Part shown: piece after piece, positions 50,574 to 58,098 of the stretch
Position numbering within the stretch: the first letter of the stretch is position 1
Layout of the letters: each line of letters opens with the position of its first letter
Assembly (NCBI RefSeq): GCF_039975415.1
Contig: NZ_JBDWHD010000005.1
Length of the DNA stretch: 64,000 bases
DNA from: Ascidiaceihabitans sp039975415
GTDB lineage: Bacteria; Pseudomonadota; Alphaproteobacteria; Rhodobacterales; Rhodobacteraceae
Reading direction: 5' to 3' (one strand)
Made by a program: the position numbers and the translations under genes
The notes under the pieces: model-generated
Database searches by the model: none
What the model was told of the DNA's origin: nothing
The model's input: the letters and a program-made list of their open reading frames with translations, nothing else

Positions 50574-51254
50574 ATGGTAGCATTGGCAGCCCCCGAACGA
50601 ATAACCAGCAGTGACGTGGTTTTTGAGGAGCTTTTTGACAGAATCGTTCGACTGGAATTGCTTCCTGGAACTAAAATATCGGAAACGGATGTCGCGAAGT
50701 CTTTTGGCTATTCACGCCAACCTGTCCGCGAAGCATTTACCCGACTTGCGCACCTCAATCTTCTCTTGGTGCGGCCGCAACGCGCGACCGTTGTTCGCCC
50801 GTTCTCGCGTCAACTGATTGCAAATGCCCGTTTTGTGCGTGCCGCAGTAGAACTCGAAGTTGTCCGCGCCGCATCACTGGACCGGGACCGATCCATTGAT
50901 GCCGCTTTGAACGCCAACCTTCGTGAACAGGCGGATGCAATTTCAAAAAGTGATGTCGGCTTGTTCCATGATCTTGATTATCAATTCCACAAGCTTCTTT
51001 GCGCCTCGGGGAAACAGGCATTCGCGTTTGAGATCATCGCCGAGAACAAGGCGCAGGTTGATCGTTTGTGCATGTTGGCCTTGACCAGCAAAGAAGCGAT
51101 GGAAGTTCTTTATGAAGATCATCAGAAGCTGTTGGCTGCGTTGTTCAGCGGCGATGCAGCAACAGCTGATACAGTGCTGCGCACACATCTTGACCGTCTG
51201 ACCCCCACAGTCGAAGCGATTTACACAACCCACAACGCATATTTTGATGAATAG
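50574..51254 (+). CDS. GntR-family (FadR subgroup) regulator of the uronate operon
   Basis: 226 residues. The winged HTH has P-G-T-K-I-S-E-T-D-V-A-K-S-F-G-Y-S-R-Q-P-V-R-E-A-F-T-R-L. The all-helical FCD sensor domain follows with D-L-D-Y-Q-F-H-K-L-L-C and a late D-H-Q-K-L-L-A-A-L, supplying His and Asp for a metal/acid ligand. It is divergent from the TRAP-SDR-kdgF-kdgK operon and probably senses a uronate intermediate such as KDG. The in-frame TTG at 50556 is a less likely start. Confidence 0.9.
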   Translation: MVALAAPERITSSDVVFEELFDRIVRLELLPGTKISETDVAKSFGYSRQPVREAFTRLAHLNLLLVRPQRATVVRPFSRQLIANARFVRAAVELEVVRAASLDRDRSIDAALNANLREQADAISKSDVGLFHDLDYQFHKLLCASGKQAFAFEIIAENKAQVDRLCMLALTSKEAMEVLYEDHQKLLAALFSGDAATADTVLRTHLDRLTPTVEAIYTTHNAYFDE

Positions 51255-51649
51255 ACCCGTTTGGCGCGGGTGCGGATCAGCGTTTCAATCCGTTGCTTTC
51301 CCGTCCACCCCTGTGCAGGGCGATAGGCCGCGTTTGTAAAGGGACTGGAGAAAATCCTGCCACAGGTGCAATTTCCAGCAGTGGTTCAATACACACTAAG
51401 CCTGAAACACGGGGCAGAGCGTCTGCCAAAGATCTTTCCGGGCGCGTGAATGATTGGACGGCTTGGCTGTCAAAGAACTGATCCAACACAGGCGGGACAA
51501 ACCGATGCTGTCGGGCAAATAGCACAGCAATTGGAACCGCGTGGTGCTTTCGAAAACCAGAACACGCCAATGAACCAAAACAAAAAGCCACCAAATCGTC
51601 GGACTTAGCGGCTTATCTTAGCTTCGCTGGTAGGGATCGAACCTACGCC
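51255..51649. other. 395-base stretch with a possible regulator relic
   Basis: On the minus strand near 51470-51590 the frame gives H-A-V-P-I-A-V-L-F-A-R-Q-H-R-F-V-P-P-V-L-D-Q-F-F-D, like the C-terminal tail of a LysR regulator, with no body attached. Otherwise nothing is recognised. Confidence 0.35.
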
Positions 51650-51991
51650 AAATTGATGAACGGGGCTTTCGCTTTTCCACTTCGATGCCGCTTTCCTTGC
51701 GGTCGGGGGATGAGGCCAAGGATCGGTGCTGTCTTCGGATCTTATTCTTGCCCCTTGGGACTGCCATTGATTGACGGCGAGGTGGTGGTGGTAGCTACCC
51801 GATCCGAACCACTTTGCTGACAGCCGTTGGAAAGTTTACACCATTCCGATTTCGGTGCAGATGAACTTCGCGGCTGCAACAACATCTCCCACACGCAGGT
51901 GAACGTGACCTATCACTGTGCCTTGTGGTGCACCGTTCCATCGGGCGGCGTGTTGTGTGAGCGCTTTGAGGTTAAACGGCCGTGTGGTCAT
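51650..51991 (-). pseudogene. VOC-family (glyoxalase/ring-cleavage-like) protein, broken
   Basis: From ATG 51991: T-V-I-G-H-V-H-L-R-V-G-D-V-V-A-A-A-K-F-I-C-T-E-I-G-M-V, then TAA at 51838-51836, then in the same frame T-F-Q-R-L-S-A-K-W-F-G-S-G-S-Y-H-H-H-L-A-V-N-Q-W. These are the two metal-site halves of a VOC module. Further on, similarity fades near 51690. The gene is divergent from the LysR gene at 52067. Confidence 0.75.
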
Positions 51992-52066
51992 CAAGATTTC
52001 GTCACGGTTTTTTCTCTATGAAATGGCGATAATCTGGAAAATGTATCGCGCATTCAGAGATAATGA

Positions 52067-52947
52067 ATGGATCGGCTAGATGGGATGCAGCGCTTCGTCG
52101 CGGTTGTGGAAACGGGTTCCTTTGCAGCTGCTGGTCAGCGGTTGAACATTTCGAACAAGCTTGTCAGCAAACGGGTTGCGCAGTTGGAGAACCATCTTGG
52201 TATGACCTTACTGCACCGCACCACGCGGTCCATGTCCCTAACCCATGAGGGTGAGCGATACTTGGAAGGGGCACGGCGCGTTCTTTTGGAATTGGAACAA
52301 TTGGACTCCGAATTTGAAGGTTCTGACGGGTTAAGTGGCATTGTGCGCGTTGCCGCACCGCTTACTTATGGAGACACCGCAGTTGCGTCGGCCGCGGACA
52401 AGTTTGTCAAAGAACATCCGAATGTGACGGTCGAGCTTGACCTGTCAGATCATCAGGCTGACCTTGCAAAAGGTGGGTTTGATACTGCTATCCGGATTGG
52501 CGACCTGAGCGATTCAAGTCTGATCGTCCGCAAACTAGGCGAGACGCACATGAAAGTGGTCGCAGCGCCATCTTACATCGCGCGACATGGCAAACCCGAG
52601 CACCTCATTCACCTTGGCGAACATATCTGCATTAGAGATTCCAACAATCCGGGCCCAAACCGTTGGCCGTTTCAGATCGACGGTCAGCAGATGCTGGTGC
52701 CTGTAACAGGTCCGTTTCTGGCCAACAGCCCGCCAGCCTGTCTTGTTCCGACACTGACAGGTTCAGAGATATTCATTTGCCCAGACATATTTTTGGGTGA
52801 CAACTTGGAAACGGGGCATTTGGTTGAGCTTTTACTGGTTGTCAGTCTCGCAGATTGCCAATTCACGCGGTGCAACTGCCGTTTGCATTCCGTAAGCCAC
52901 GTGTGAAGGCATTTGTTGAATTTATGAAACGGGAAATCGGATCATAG
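52067..52947 (+). pseudogene. LysR-family regulator with a C-terminal frameshift
   Basis: ATG 52067 opens an intact HTH (F-V-A-V-V-E-T-G-S-F-A-A-A-G-Q-R-L-N-I-S-N-K-L-V-S-K split by the usual turn) and effector domain (V-R-V-A-A-P-L-T-Y-G). After V-E-L-L-L-V-V-S-L-A the frame goes off and stops at 52906. Removing one base of shift near 52854 restores L-P-I-H-A-V-Q-L-P-F-A-F-R-K-P-R-V-K-A-F-V-E-F to TAG 52945-52947. A single T lost from a short T run, or a sequencing error, would explain it. Confidence 0.8.
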
Positions 52948-53057
52948 TGTGCAAGGACAGCCGCTTGCATTTTCCGGGGCTGTGGCCATTTCTTGCCCCG
53001 TACAACTTCACAGTTATGTGACCGGAAGCCTGAAAAATACTCTTGCTGAAAATATCT

Positions 53058-53071
53058 ACCTACTAGTAGGT
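53058..53071. promoter_or_regulatory. TetR-type operator before the GST operon
   Basis: ACCTACTAGTAGGT is a perfect 14-base palindrome, 29 bases before the first start codon of the operon whose last gene is a TetR regulator. This form is usual for TetR-family sites. Confidence 0.75.
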
Positions 53072-53099
53072 TTAGGCATCAACAACTGGAGATACTAAC

Positions 53100-53720
53100 A
53101 TGAAAATATTTGACACAGAGGGTTTTCCGAACCCGGCCCGCGTGCGCATCGCGCTTGCGGAAAAAGGCGCGACGGACAAGGTCGACTTTATCGCGGTAGA
53201 CGTAATGGGCGGCGAACACCGCACCGATGCGTTCAAAGCAATGAACCCGGATGCAGCGGTTCCTTGCCTGGAATTGGCGGACGGGACCCACATTTCGCAG
53301 TGCAATGCGATCACAGAATACATCGATGGCCATTTTGAGGGCCCATCGCTGACGGGAACAACGCCAAAGCAGCGGGCGCAAATTTCGATGATGAACCTGC
53401 GTGCCGAAAATGGTCTTTTGAATGCCGTTGGAACCTATTTCCACCACGCTACGCCTGGTCTTGGGCCCGATTTGGAAACGGATCAATGCGCAGTGTGGGG
53501 CAACAGGCAAAAAGAAACCGCAACACAGACAATGACATATCTTGATGAAGTTCTGGCAGATAACGACTATCTTGCCGGAACGGAATTTTCGGTTGCGGAT
53601 ATAACGGCTTTTGCGGGTCTCGCTTTTGCAGACTTTGCCAAAGTGGAGATCCCGGAAAATCTGTCGCATCTGACGGCGTGGCGGGCAAAAGTGGCCTCTC
53701 GGCCTAGCATCGCCGGTTAA
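53100..53720 (+). CDS. glutathione S-transferase
   Basis: 206 residues. Thioredoxin-like N-domain (M-K-I-F-D-T-E-G-F-P-N-P-A-R-V-R-I-A-L-A split by the loop), with the cis-Pro in A-V-P-C-L-E-L and the glutathione-binding S-like site S-Q-C-N-A-I-T-E-Y-I. Helical C-domain with F-S-V-A-D-I-T-A-F-A-G-L. It starts the GST-cupin-SDR-amine oxidase-TetR operon, which looks like an electrophile-response unit. Confidence 0.92.
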   Translation: MKIFDTEGFPNPARVRIALAEKGATDKVDFIAVDVMGGEHRTDAFKAMNPDAAVPCLELADGTHISQCNAITEYIDGHFEGPSLTGTTPKQRAQISMMNLRAENGLLNAVGTYFHHATPGLGPDLETDQCAVWGNRQKETATQTMTYLDEVLADNDYLAGTEFSVADITAFAGLAFADFAKVEIPENLSHLTAWRAKVASRPSIAG

Positions 53721-53755
53721 AAAGCCGTTCTACTTAAGTTGAAAAGGACAATATC

Positions 53756-54424
53756 ATGGAACTGAATGCAGATTTTAAGACGCGGGTCGTGGTTCACTCT
53801 GATCAGCTTGAGTGGAACGCGTCACCCATGCCGGGTGTGGATCGGCGTATGCTGGACCGCATCGGCGGAGAGGTGGCACGGGCCACGACAATCGTGCGCT
53901 ATGCACCTCAAAGCAAATTTTCCGAGCACACACACACAGGCGGTGAAGAATTCATCGTGCTGGACGGGGTGTTCCAAGATGAACATGGCGACTTTCCCGC
54001 GGGCACTTACGTGCGCAACCCACCGACGACCGCGCATACACCGGGATCGGCGCTGGGGTGCACGATATTTGTGAAATTGTGGCAGTTCGATATGGACGAC
54101 CGCAACCAGTTTCGCAAAGCTATGGCAGATGAATTGGCAGCACCTGTCGACGGTGTCGCCACAGCTGAACTGCACCGTGATGCGCGTGAAACGGTGACCT
54201 ACAGCCAGTTGGACGGGGGGGCGACACTTGAAAATTCGGACGTGGGCGGCATCGAAGTTCTGGTGATTGCAGGCACCGTGTCCGAGGGTGGCGATACGCT
54301 GGGCAAAGGGGCTTGGCTACGTTTGCCAGAAGGGGCACCTTTGACAGCGACGGCCGGCTCTGATGGCGCAAAGCTATGGATGAAAACTGGCCATCTGCCA
54401 CATGCGAAACCGCCGGCTGTCTGA
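53756..54424 (+). CDS. ChrR-like double-cupin protein
   Basis: 222 residues. First cupin has the metal pattern F-S-E-H-T-H-T-G-G-E-E-F-I-V-L-D-G-V-F and P-A-G-T-Y-V-R-N-P-P-T-T-A-H. A second, metal-poor cupin half follows (G-G-I-E-V-L-V-I-A-G-T-V). This resembles the cupin domain of ChrR anti-sigma factors without the sigma-binding N-terminus, so it is probably an enzyme or sensor for reactive species. Its TGA overlaps the next ATG (TGATG). Confidence 0.85.
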   Translation: MELNADFKTRVVVHSDQLEWNASPMPGVDRRMLDRIGGEVARATTIVRYAPQSKFSEHTHTGGEEFIVLDGVFQDEHGDFPAGTYVRNPPTTAHTPGSALGCTIFVKLWQFDMDDRNQFRKAMADELAAPVDGVATAELHRDARETVTYSQLDGGATLENSDVGGIEVLVIAGTVSEGGDTLGKGAWLRLPEGAPLTATAGSDGAKLWMKTGHLPHAKPPAV

Positions 54425-55107
54425 TGGGGACGCATAAACCTTTGGTTCTTGTGGCGGGGGCAGGGGCTGGTCTTGGCCAGTCCCTTTTGGCGCGGTTTGA
54501 ACAGAGCGGGTTTACGCCCGTGGGTCTGGGACGGTCACGCCCTGTCAAGCCTGTCGGTGATTTTCAAACATTGGATTTGACCGATGAGGCAGCTGTTCCG
54601 GCGGTGATCTCGGAACTCATCGCGAAATACGGACCGCCAAAAGTTGTTGTGCACAACACTGCGGAACTGGTCATCGCGCCTTTCGCGCAAACATCACTTG
54701 CGGACTATCGCCGCACATGGGCGTCGATGGTGCAGTCTGCTGTATTGGTCGCAGAGGCCACGGTGCAGCCGATGGTGGATGCAGGTGGTGGGACATTCAT
54801 TGTGTCAGGGGCCACGGCGTCTTTGCGCGGGGGGGCGAAGTTTTCGGCGTTTGCCAGTGCCAAGTTTGCGTTGCGCGGCCTGACGCAGTCCCTTGCGCGT
54901 GAATTTCAGCCTGCAGGGGTACACGTCTGCCACGCCATTCTGGATGGGATCATCGACACAGCGCGATCGCGCGATTTGCACAGCCTTGATCCTGCCAAAA
55001 TGATGAAACCCGAAGATATTGCCGAAGCCTATTGGCAGCTGGCCCATCAACCAAAGTCGACATGGACACACGAACTTGATCTGCGTCCGGCGTCCGAAGG
55101 GTTCTAA
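54424..55107 (+). CDS. SDR-family oxidoreductase
   Basis: 227 residues. The nucleotide loop is A-G-A-G-A-G-L-G-Q-S; N-T-A-E in place of the usual N-N-A-G; V-S-G-A-T-A-S with the catalytic Ser. The Y-x3-K position reads F-A-S-A-K, so the catalytic Tyr is Phe, which makes ordinary SDR catalysis doubtful. Same trend as known glucose/ribitol-like SDRs without activity. Confidence 0.82.
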   Translation: MGTHKPLVLVAGAGAGLGQSLLARFEQSGFTPVGLGRSRPVKPVGDFQTLDLTDEAAVPAVISELIAKYGPPKVVVHNTAELVIAPFAQTSLADYRRTWASMVQSAVLVAEATVQPMVDAGGGTFIVSGATASLRGGAKFSAFASAKFALRGLTQSLAREFQPAGVHVCHAILDGIIDTARSRDLHSLDPAKMMKPEDIAEAYWQLAHQPKSTWTHELDLRPASEGF

Positions 55108-55110
55108 CGT

Positions 55111-56157
55111 ATGAAGACATTGATCGTGGGCGGGGGGCTGTCTGGTCTGGCACTTGCCCATGGACTTGAGGCCCAAGGCGCTGATTATCTGGTGGTTGAG
55201 GCGCGGTCACGGTTCGGCGGCCGAATTCTGACGCACCGTGATGCGGGCGGATACTTTGACATGGGCCCTGCGTGGTTCTGGCCCGGTCAGCCGCGTATTG
55301 CAGCCATGATCGCGCGATTGAATCTGCAAAAATTCGACCAGTTCGCCGACGGTGTGCTGACCTTTGAAAACGAACATGGTCAGGTCCAGCGCGGTCAGGG
55401 GCTTTCATCCATGGAAGGGTCGTGGCGGCTTGCCGGGGGATTGGGCGCGTTGACAGACGCACTGGCCAACGGCCTTCCCGAAGGTCGAAAACGGCGAAAT
55501 GCGGTGGTGACGCGGCTGGAACATCTGGAGGGCCACTGCATCGCCACGCTGTCCAACACTAAGACAATCCGCGCCGACCGCGTTGTGCTTGCGTTGCCGC
55601 CACGCGTTGCCGCACAGATTGAATTTTTGCCTGCTTTGCCTGTTGGTGCAATCCAAACCATGCAGGGTGTGGCCACGTGGATGGCGGGGCAGGCCAAGGC
55701 TGTTGCCGTTTACGACCGGCCATTCTGGCGCGATGAAGGGTTATCGGGCGACGCCATGAGCCGCAAAGGACCTATGGTCGAAATCCACGACGCGTCGCCT
55801 GCAACGGGTGGACCTTATGCGTTGTTTGGATTTATCGGCGTTCCACCCAATGGCCGTGCAGATGAACACATACTGCGGCAGCACCTGCTGGCACAATTGG
55901 TCAGATTGTTTGGACCACAAGCGGCAGAGCCCCGCCAGCTTTACGTGAAAGACTGGGCTTTTGACCCCTTCACCGCGACCGAGGCAGACAAAGCCCCGCT
56001 TTATGCGCATCCCACATACGGGTTGGCCGAGGCTATGACAAATCTTTGGGACGGCAAATTGCACTTCGCCGGGACCGAAGTTGCACCGGTTTTTGGCGGC
56101 TATATCGAAGGTGCTTTGGAAGCTGCGGAAAATGTTCTAAGTACACTGAACTTGTAA
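55111..56157 (+). CDS. flavin-containing amine oxidase family protein
   Basis: 348 residues. FAD loop L-I-V-G-G-G-L-S-G-L-A-L-A with V-V-E-A-R-S-R-F-G-G-R-I, F-D-M-G-P-A-W-F-W-P, and C-terminal L-H-F-A-G-T-E-V-A-P-V-F-G-G-Y-I-E-G-A. Short for a monoamine oxidase but complete. The substrate may be an amine or another compound; context gives no answer. It starts 3 bases after the SDR gene. Confidence 0.88.
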   Translation: MKTLIVGGGLSGLALAHGLEAQGADYLVVEARSRFGGRILTHRDAGGYFDMGPAWFWPGQPRIAAMIARLNLQKFDQFADGVLTFENEHGQVQRGQGLSSMEGSWRLAGGLGALTDALANGLPEGRKRRNAVVTRLEHLEGHCIATLSNTKTIRADRVVLALPPRVAAQIEFLPALPVGAIQTMQGVATWMAGQAKAVAVYDRPFWRDEGLSGDAMSRKGPMVEIHDASPATGGPYALFGFIGVPPNGRADEHILRQHLLAQLVRLFGPQAAEPRQLYVKDWAFDPFTATEADKAPLYAHPTYGLAEAMTNLWDGKLHFAGTEVAPVFGGYIEGALEAAENVLSTLNL

Positions 56158-56172
56158 AATCGGACTTAGAAC

Positions 56173-56742
56173 ATGGCCAAAGACACAAAAACCAATCTTT
56201 TGGATTCGGCAGAGCAGGCTGCGCGAACGCGTGGTTTTGACGGATTCAGCTATGCGGATCTGGCGGCAGATGTCGGGATCACAAAGGCCAGTATCCATCA
56301 CCATTTCTCAAACAAGGCGACATTGGCTGTGGCTTTGATGCAGCGATATTATTTGGATTTGGAAAGGGCCTGCGCCGAGATTGATCAAGAACAGACAACC
56401 GGTGCGGCGCGTCTTGAAGCGCTGGTTTTGCGGTATCGTGGTGCGCTTGATGACGGGCAAAGCCTATGTCTTTGCGTGTCTTTTTCCACAAGCATCCAAA
56501 GCCTGTCCGCCGAGACGATAGCGGAAATGAACCGCTTTAGATCGATGATGATTGATTGGCTGGCCAAGACATTTGCGCAAGGCAAGGACGACGGAACCAT
56601 AAAAGATGTTGTGGATCCAATGGCCGAAGCGGCCGCCACCCTTCCTTTGTTAGAGGGCGCACAACTTGCGGCTCGCGTGGCGCAAAATACTGAGCGCTTC
56701 GACGCTGCAATGCATGTGTTGTCTGCACGTTTGCGCGCTTAG
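56173..56742 (+). CDS. TetR-family regulator with a cysteine pair
   Basis: 189 residues. HTH: F-S-Y-A-D-L-A-A-D-V-G-I-T-K-A-S-I-H-H-H-F. In the ligand domain C-L-C-V-S-F-S-T-S-I-Q recalls the Cys positions of NemR-like repressors, which are inactivated by electrophiles. As last gene of the operon it probably represses it through the 53058 palindrome; GST and oxidoreductases as targets fit. Confidence 0.9.
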   Translation: MAKDTKTNLLDSAEQAARTRGFDGFSYADLAADVGITKASIHHHFSNKATLAVALMQRYYLDLERACAEIDQEQTTGAARLEALVLRYRGALDDGQSLCLCVSFSTSIQSLSAETIAEMNRFRSMMIDWLAKTFAQGKDDGTIKDVVDPMAEAAATLPLLEGAQLAARVAQNTERFDAAMHVLSARLRA

Positions 56743-56834
56743 GTTGGAATACGGCTTTGTCCGTGCACCGACCCCCAAGGCGTTTTGGCCGGCTTGAACG
56801 ACAAAAGATCATCTTGCAGCCTTTTCACGTAAAT

Positions 56835-57272
56835 CTATATCAAGCTTTCTGCCATATCCGCATCTTCCATCACAGCAAGGCGGGTCAACGAACCTGTCAG
56901 ATGCGCATTTAGAAACAGAACCACCATAAGACGCTTATGGTCGTGCTGTGAAACAAAGGGTTTCATGCGCTCAAACATCATCGCCCCGTTTGTGCGGCTG
57001 TCTTTCTGGTCCAAGGCTTGTAGTTTTTTGTCGCCCTGCGTTGAACCCAGAATATCGCGCATCACGGGTTCGTCTTTCAAAAATTGAGAGTAGCCGCGCA
57101 CCATCTGATCAACGCGCCCGGATGCGTCATCAAGGCTTTGGATGCCTTCCATTTGCGCCTGCAACGCCATGTGCATGCTGCTGCATGATATCCGTGACCA
57201 GTGTGTGTATGACTGCGCTTTTGTTGGGAAAAAACTGGTAGACTGTTCCGATTGGAACACCGGCGCGTTGTA
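56835..57272 (-). pseudogene. second TetR-family regulator, frameshifted
   Basis: On the minus strand the HTH piece R-A-G-V-P-I-G-T-V-Y-Q-F-F-P-N-K-S-A-V is in one frame (about 57270-57150). The body and C-terminus (V-D-Q-M-V-R-G-Y-S-Q-F-L-K-D-E-P-V-M-R to 56835) are in another. The N-terminus before V-P-I-G is replaced by sequence of the FMO fragment. Confidence 0.75.
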
Positions 57273-57830
57273 CGCATCCGCCTATTTCATCTCATCCAAG
57301 ATCCACTCATATTTTTCGGACTTTCCGATGCCGGATTACTATCCGAACTACCCGTCAAACCGTCAGATTTTTGATTATATGAAGAATTTTGCCAGACATT
57401 ATAATTTGTACGATCACATCACTTTCAACACCGAAGTCACGCAGACCACGTTTGCAAATGACGTGTGGGATGTGACGCTGGCGCACCGCGAGACACGGCA
57501 GTATCGCTGGATGGTTTGTGTTTCAGGCACGACATGGCACCCCAAAATGCCTGCATGGGCATCACAAACAGATGCGTTTGATGGTGAAGTGCGCCACGCA
57601 AACAGCTTCCGACACATGGATGAATTCCGTGGCAAAAGGGTCTGGTTGTCGGTGCGGGTAATTCCGGTTGTGACATTGCGTGTGACGCGGCTGTGGCGGG
57701 CGATGCGGCCTTCATCAATGTGCGGCGCGGCTACCATTTTGTACCCAAACATATTATGGGCAAGCCTGCGGATGTTTTTGGCGACGAAGGCCCCCATGCT
57801 GCATCGCGCGGCCGCTGCCCGCGCGATGCA
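57262..57830 (+). pseudogene. flavin-containing monooxygenase fragments
   Basis: Frame 1: T-G-A-L-Y-A-S-A-Y-F-I-S-S-K and F-P-M-P-D-Y-Y-P-N-Y-P-S, then F-A-R-H-Y-N-L-Y-D-H-I up to F-R-G-K-R-V. At about 57640 a frame change leads to V-V-G-A-G-N-S-G-C-D-I-A-C-D-A-A and G-Y-H-F-V-P-K-H-I-M-G-K-P-A-D-V-F in the frame that ends at 57977. These are the NADPH site and later part of an FMO. The FAD-binding start and the C-terminal part are missing. Confidence 0.8.
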
Positions 57831-57969
57831 GCAGCGGCGTTCGGGTTATATCTTTTCTATCATGTCGATGGCGGCGATGGGCCATATGAAAGACAGCGCA
57901 GCGTATTCAGCGTCCAAATTGGGGCAGAAGAAAAAGCAGGCATTTTTGCAAAGGTTTCAAACCAAGTAA
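57831..57969 (+). pseudogene. SDR fragment joined to the FMO relic
   Basis: R-S-G-Y-I-F-S-I-M-S-M-A-A-M-G, then K-D-S-A-A-Y-S-A-S-K-L-G is the catalytic Ser/Tyr/Lys part of a short-chain dehydrogenase, only about 35 residues long. It marks a recombination joint between two lost genes. Confidence 0.7.
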
Positions 57970-58073
57970 GGGAATGACGTGCCGAAAGATGACCCCTGTG
58001 CGCCGTTACACACACAGGGGCAGGATTGCAGTGATCGGTGACGTATAGCCAGATCAGAACTGCAACAAGTGTT

Positions 58074-58098
58074 GGCTTAATGGGGTCTGACCCTAGCC
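58074..58098. repeat. REP-like palindrome overlapping a stop codon
   Basis: GGCTTAATGGGGTCTGACCCTAGCC, with inner GGGTC-T-GACCC and outer GGCT/AGCC arms. It matches 20 of 25 bases at 18568-18592. Minus-strand TAG (58095-58093) ends the next gene at the same place as in tpiA. Confidence 0.65.
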
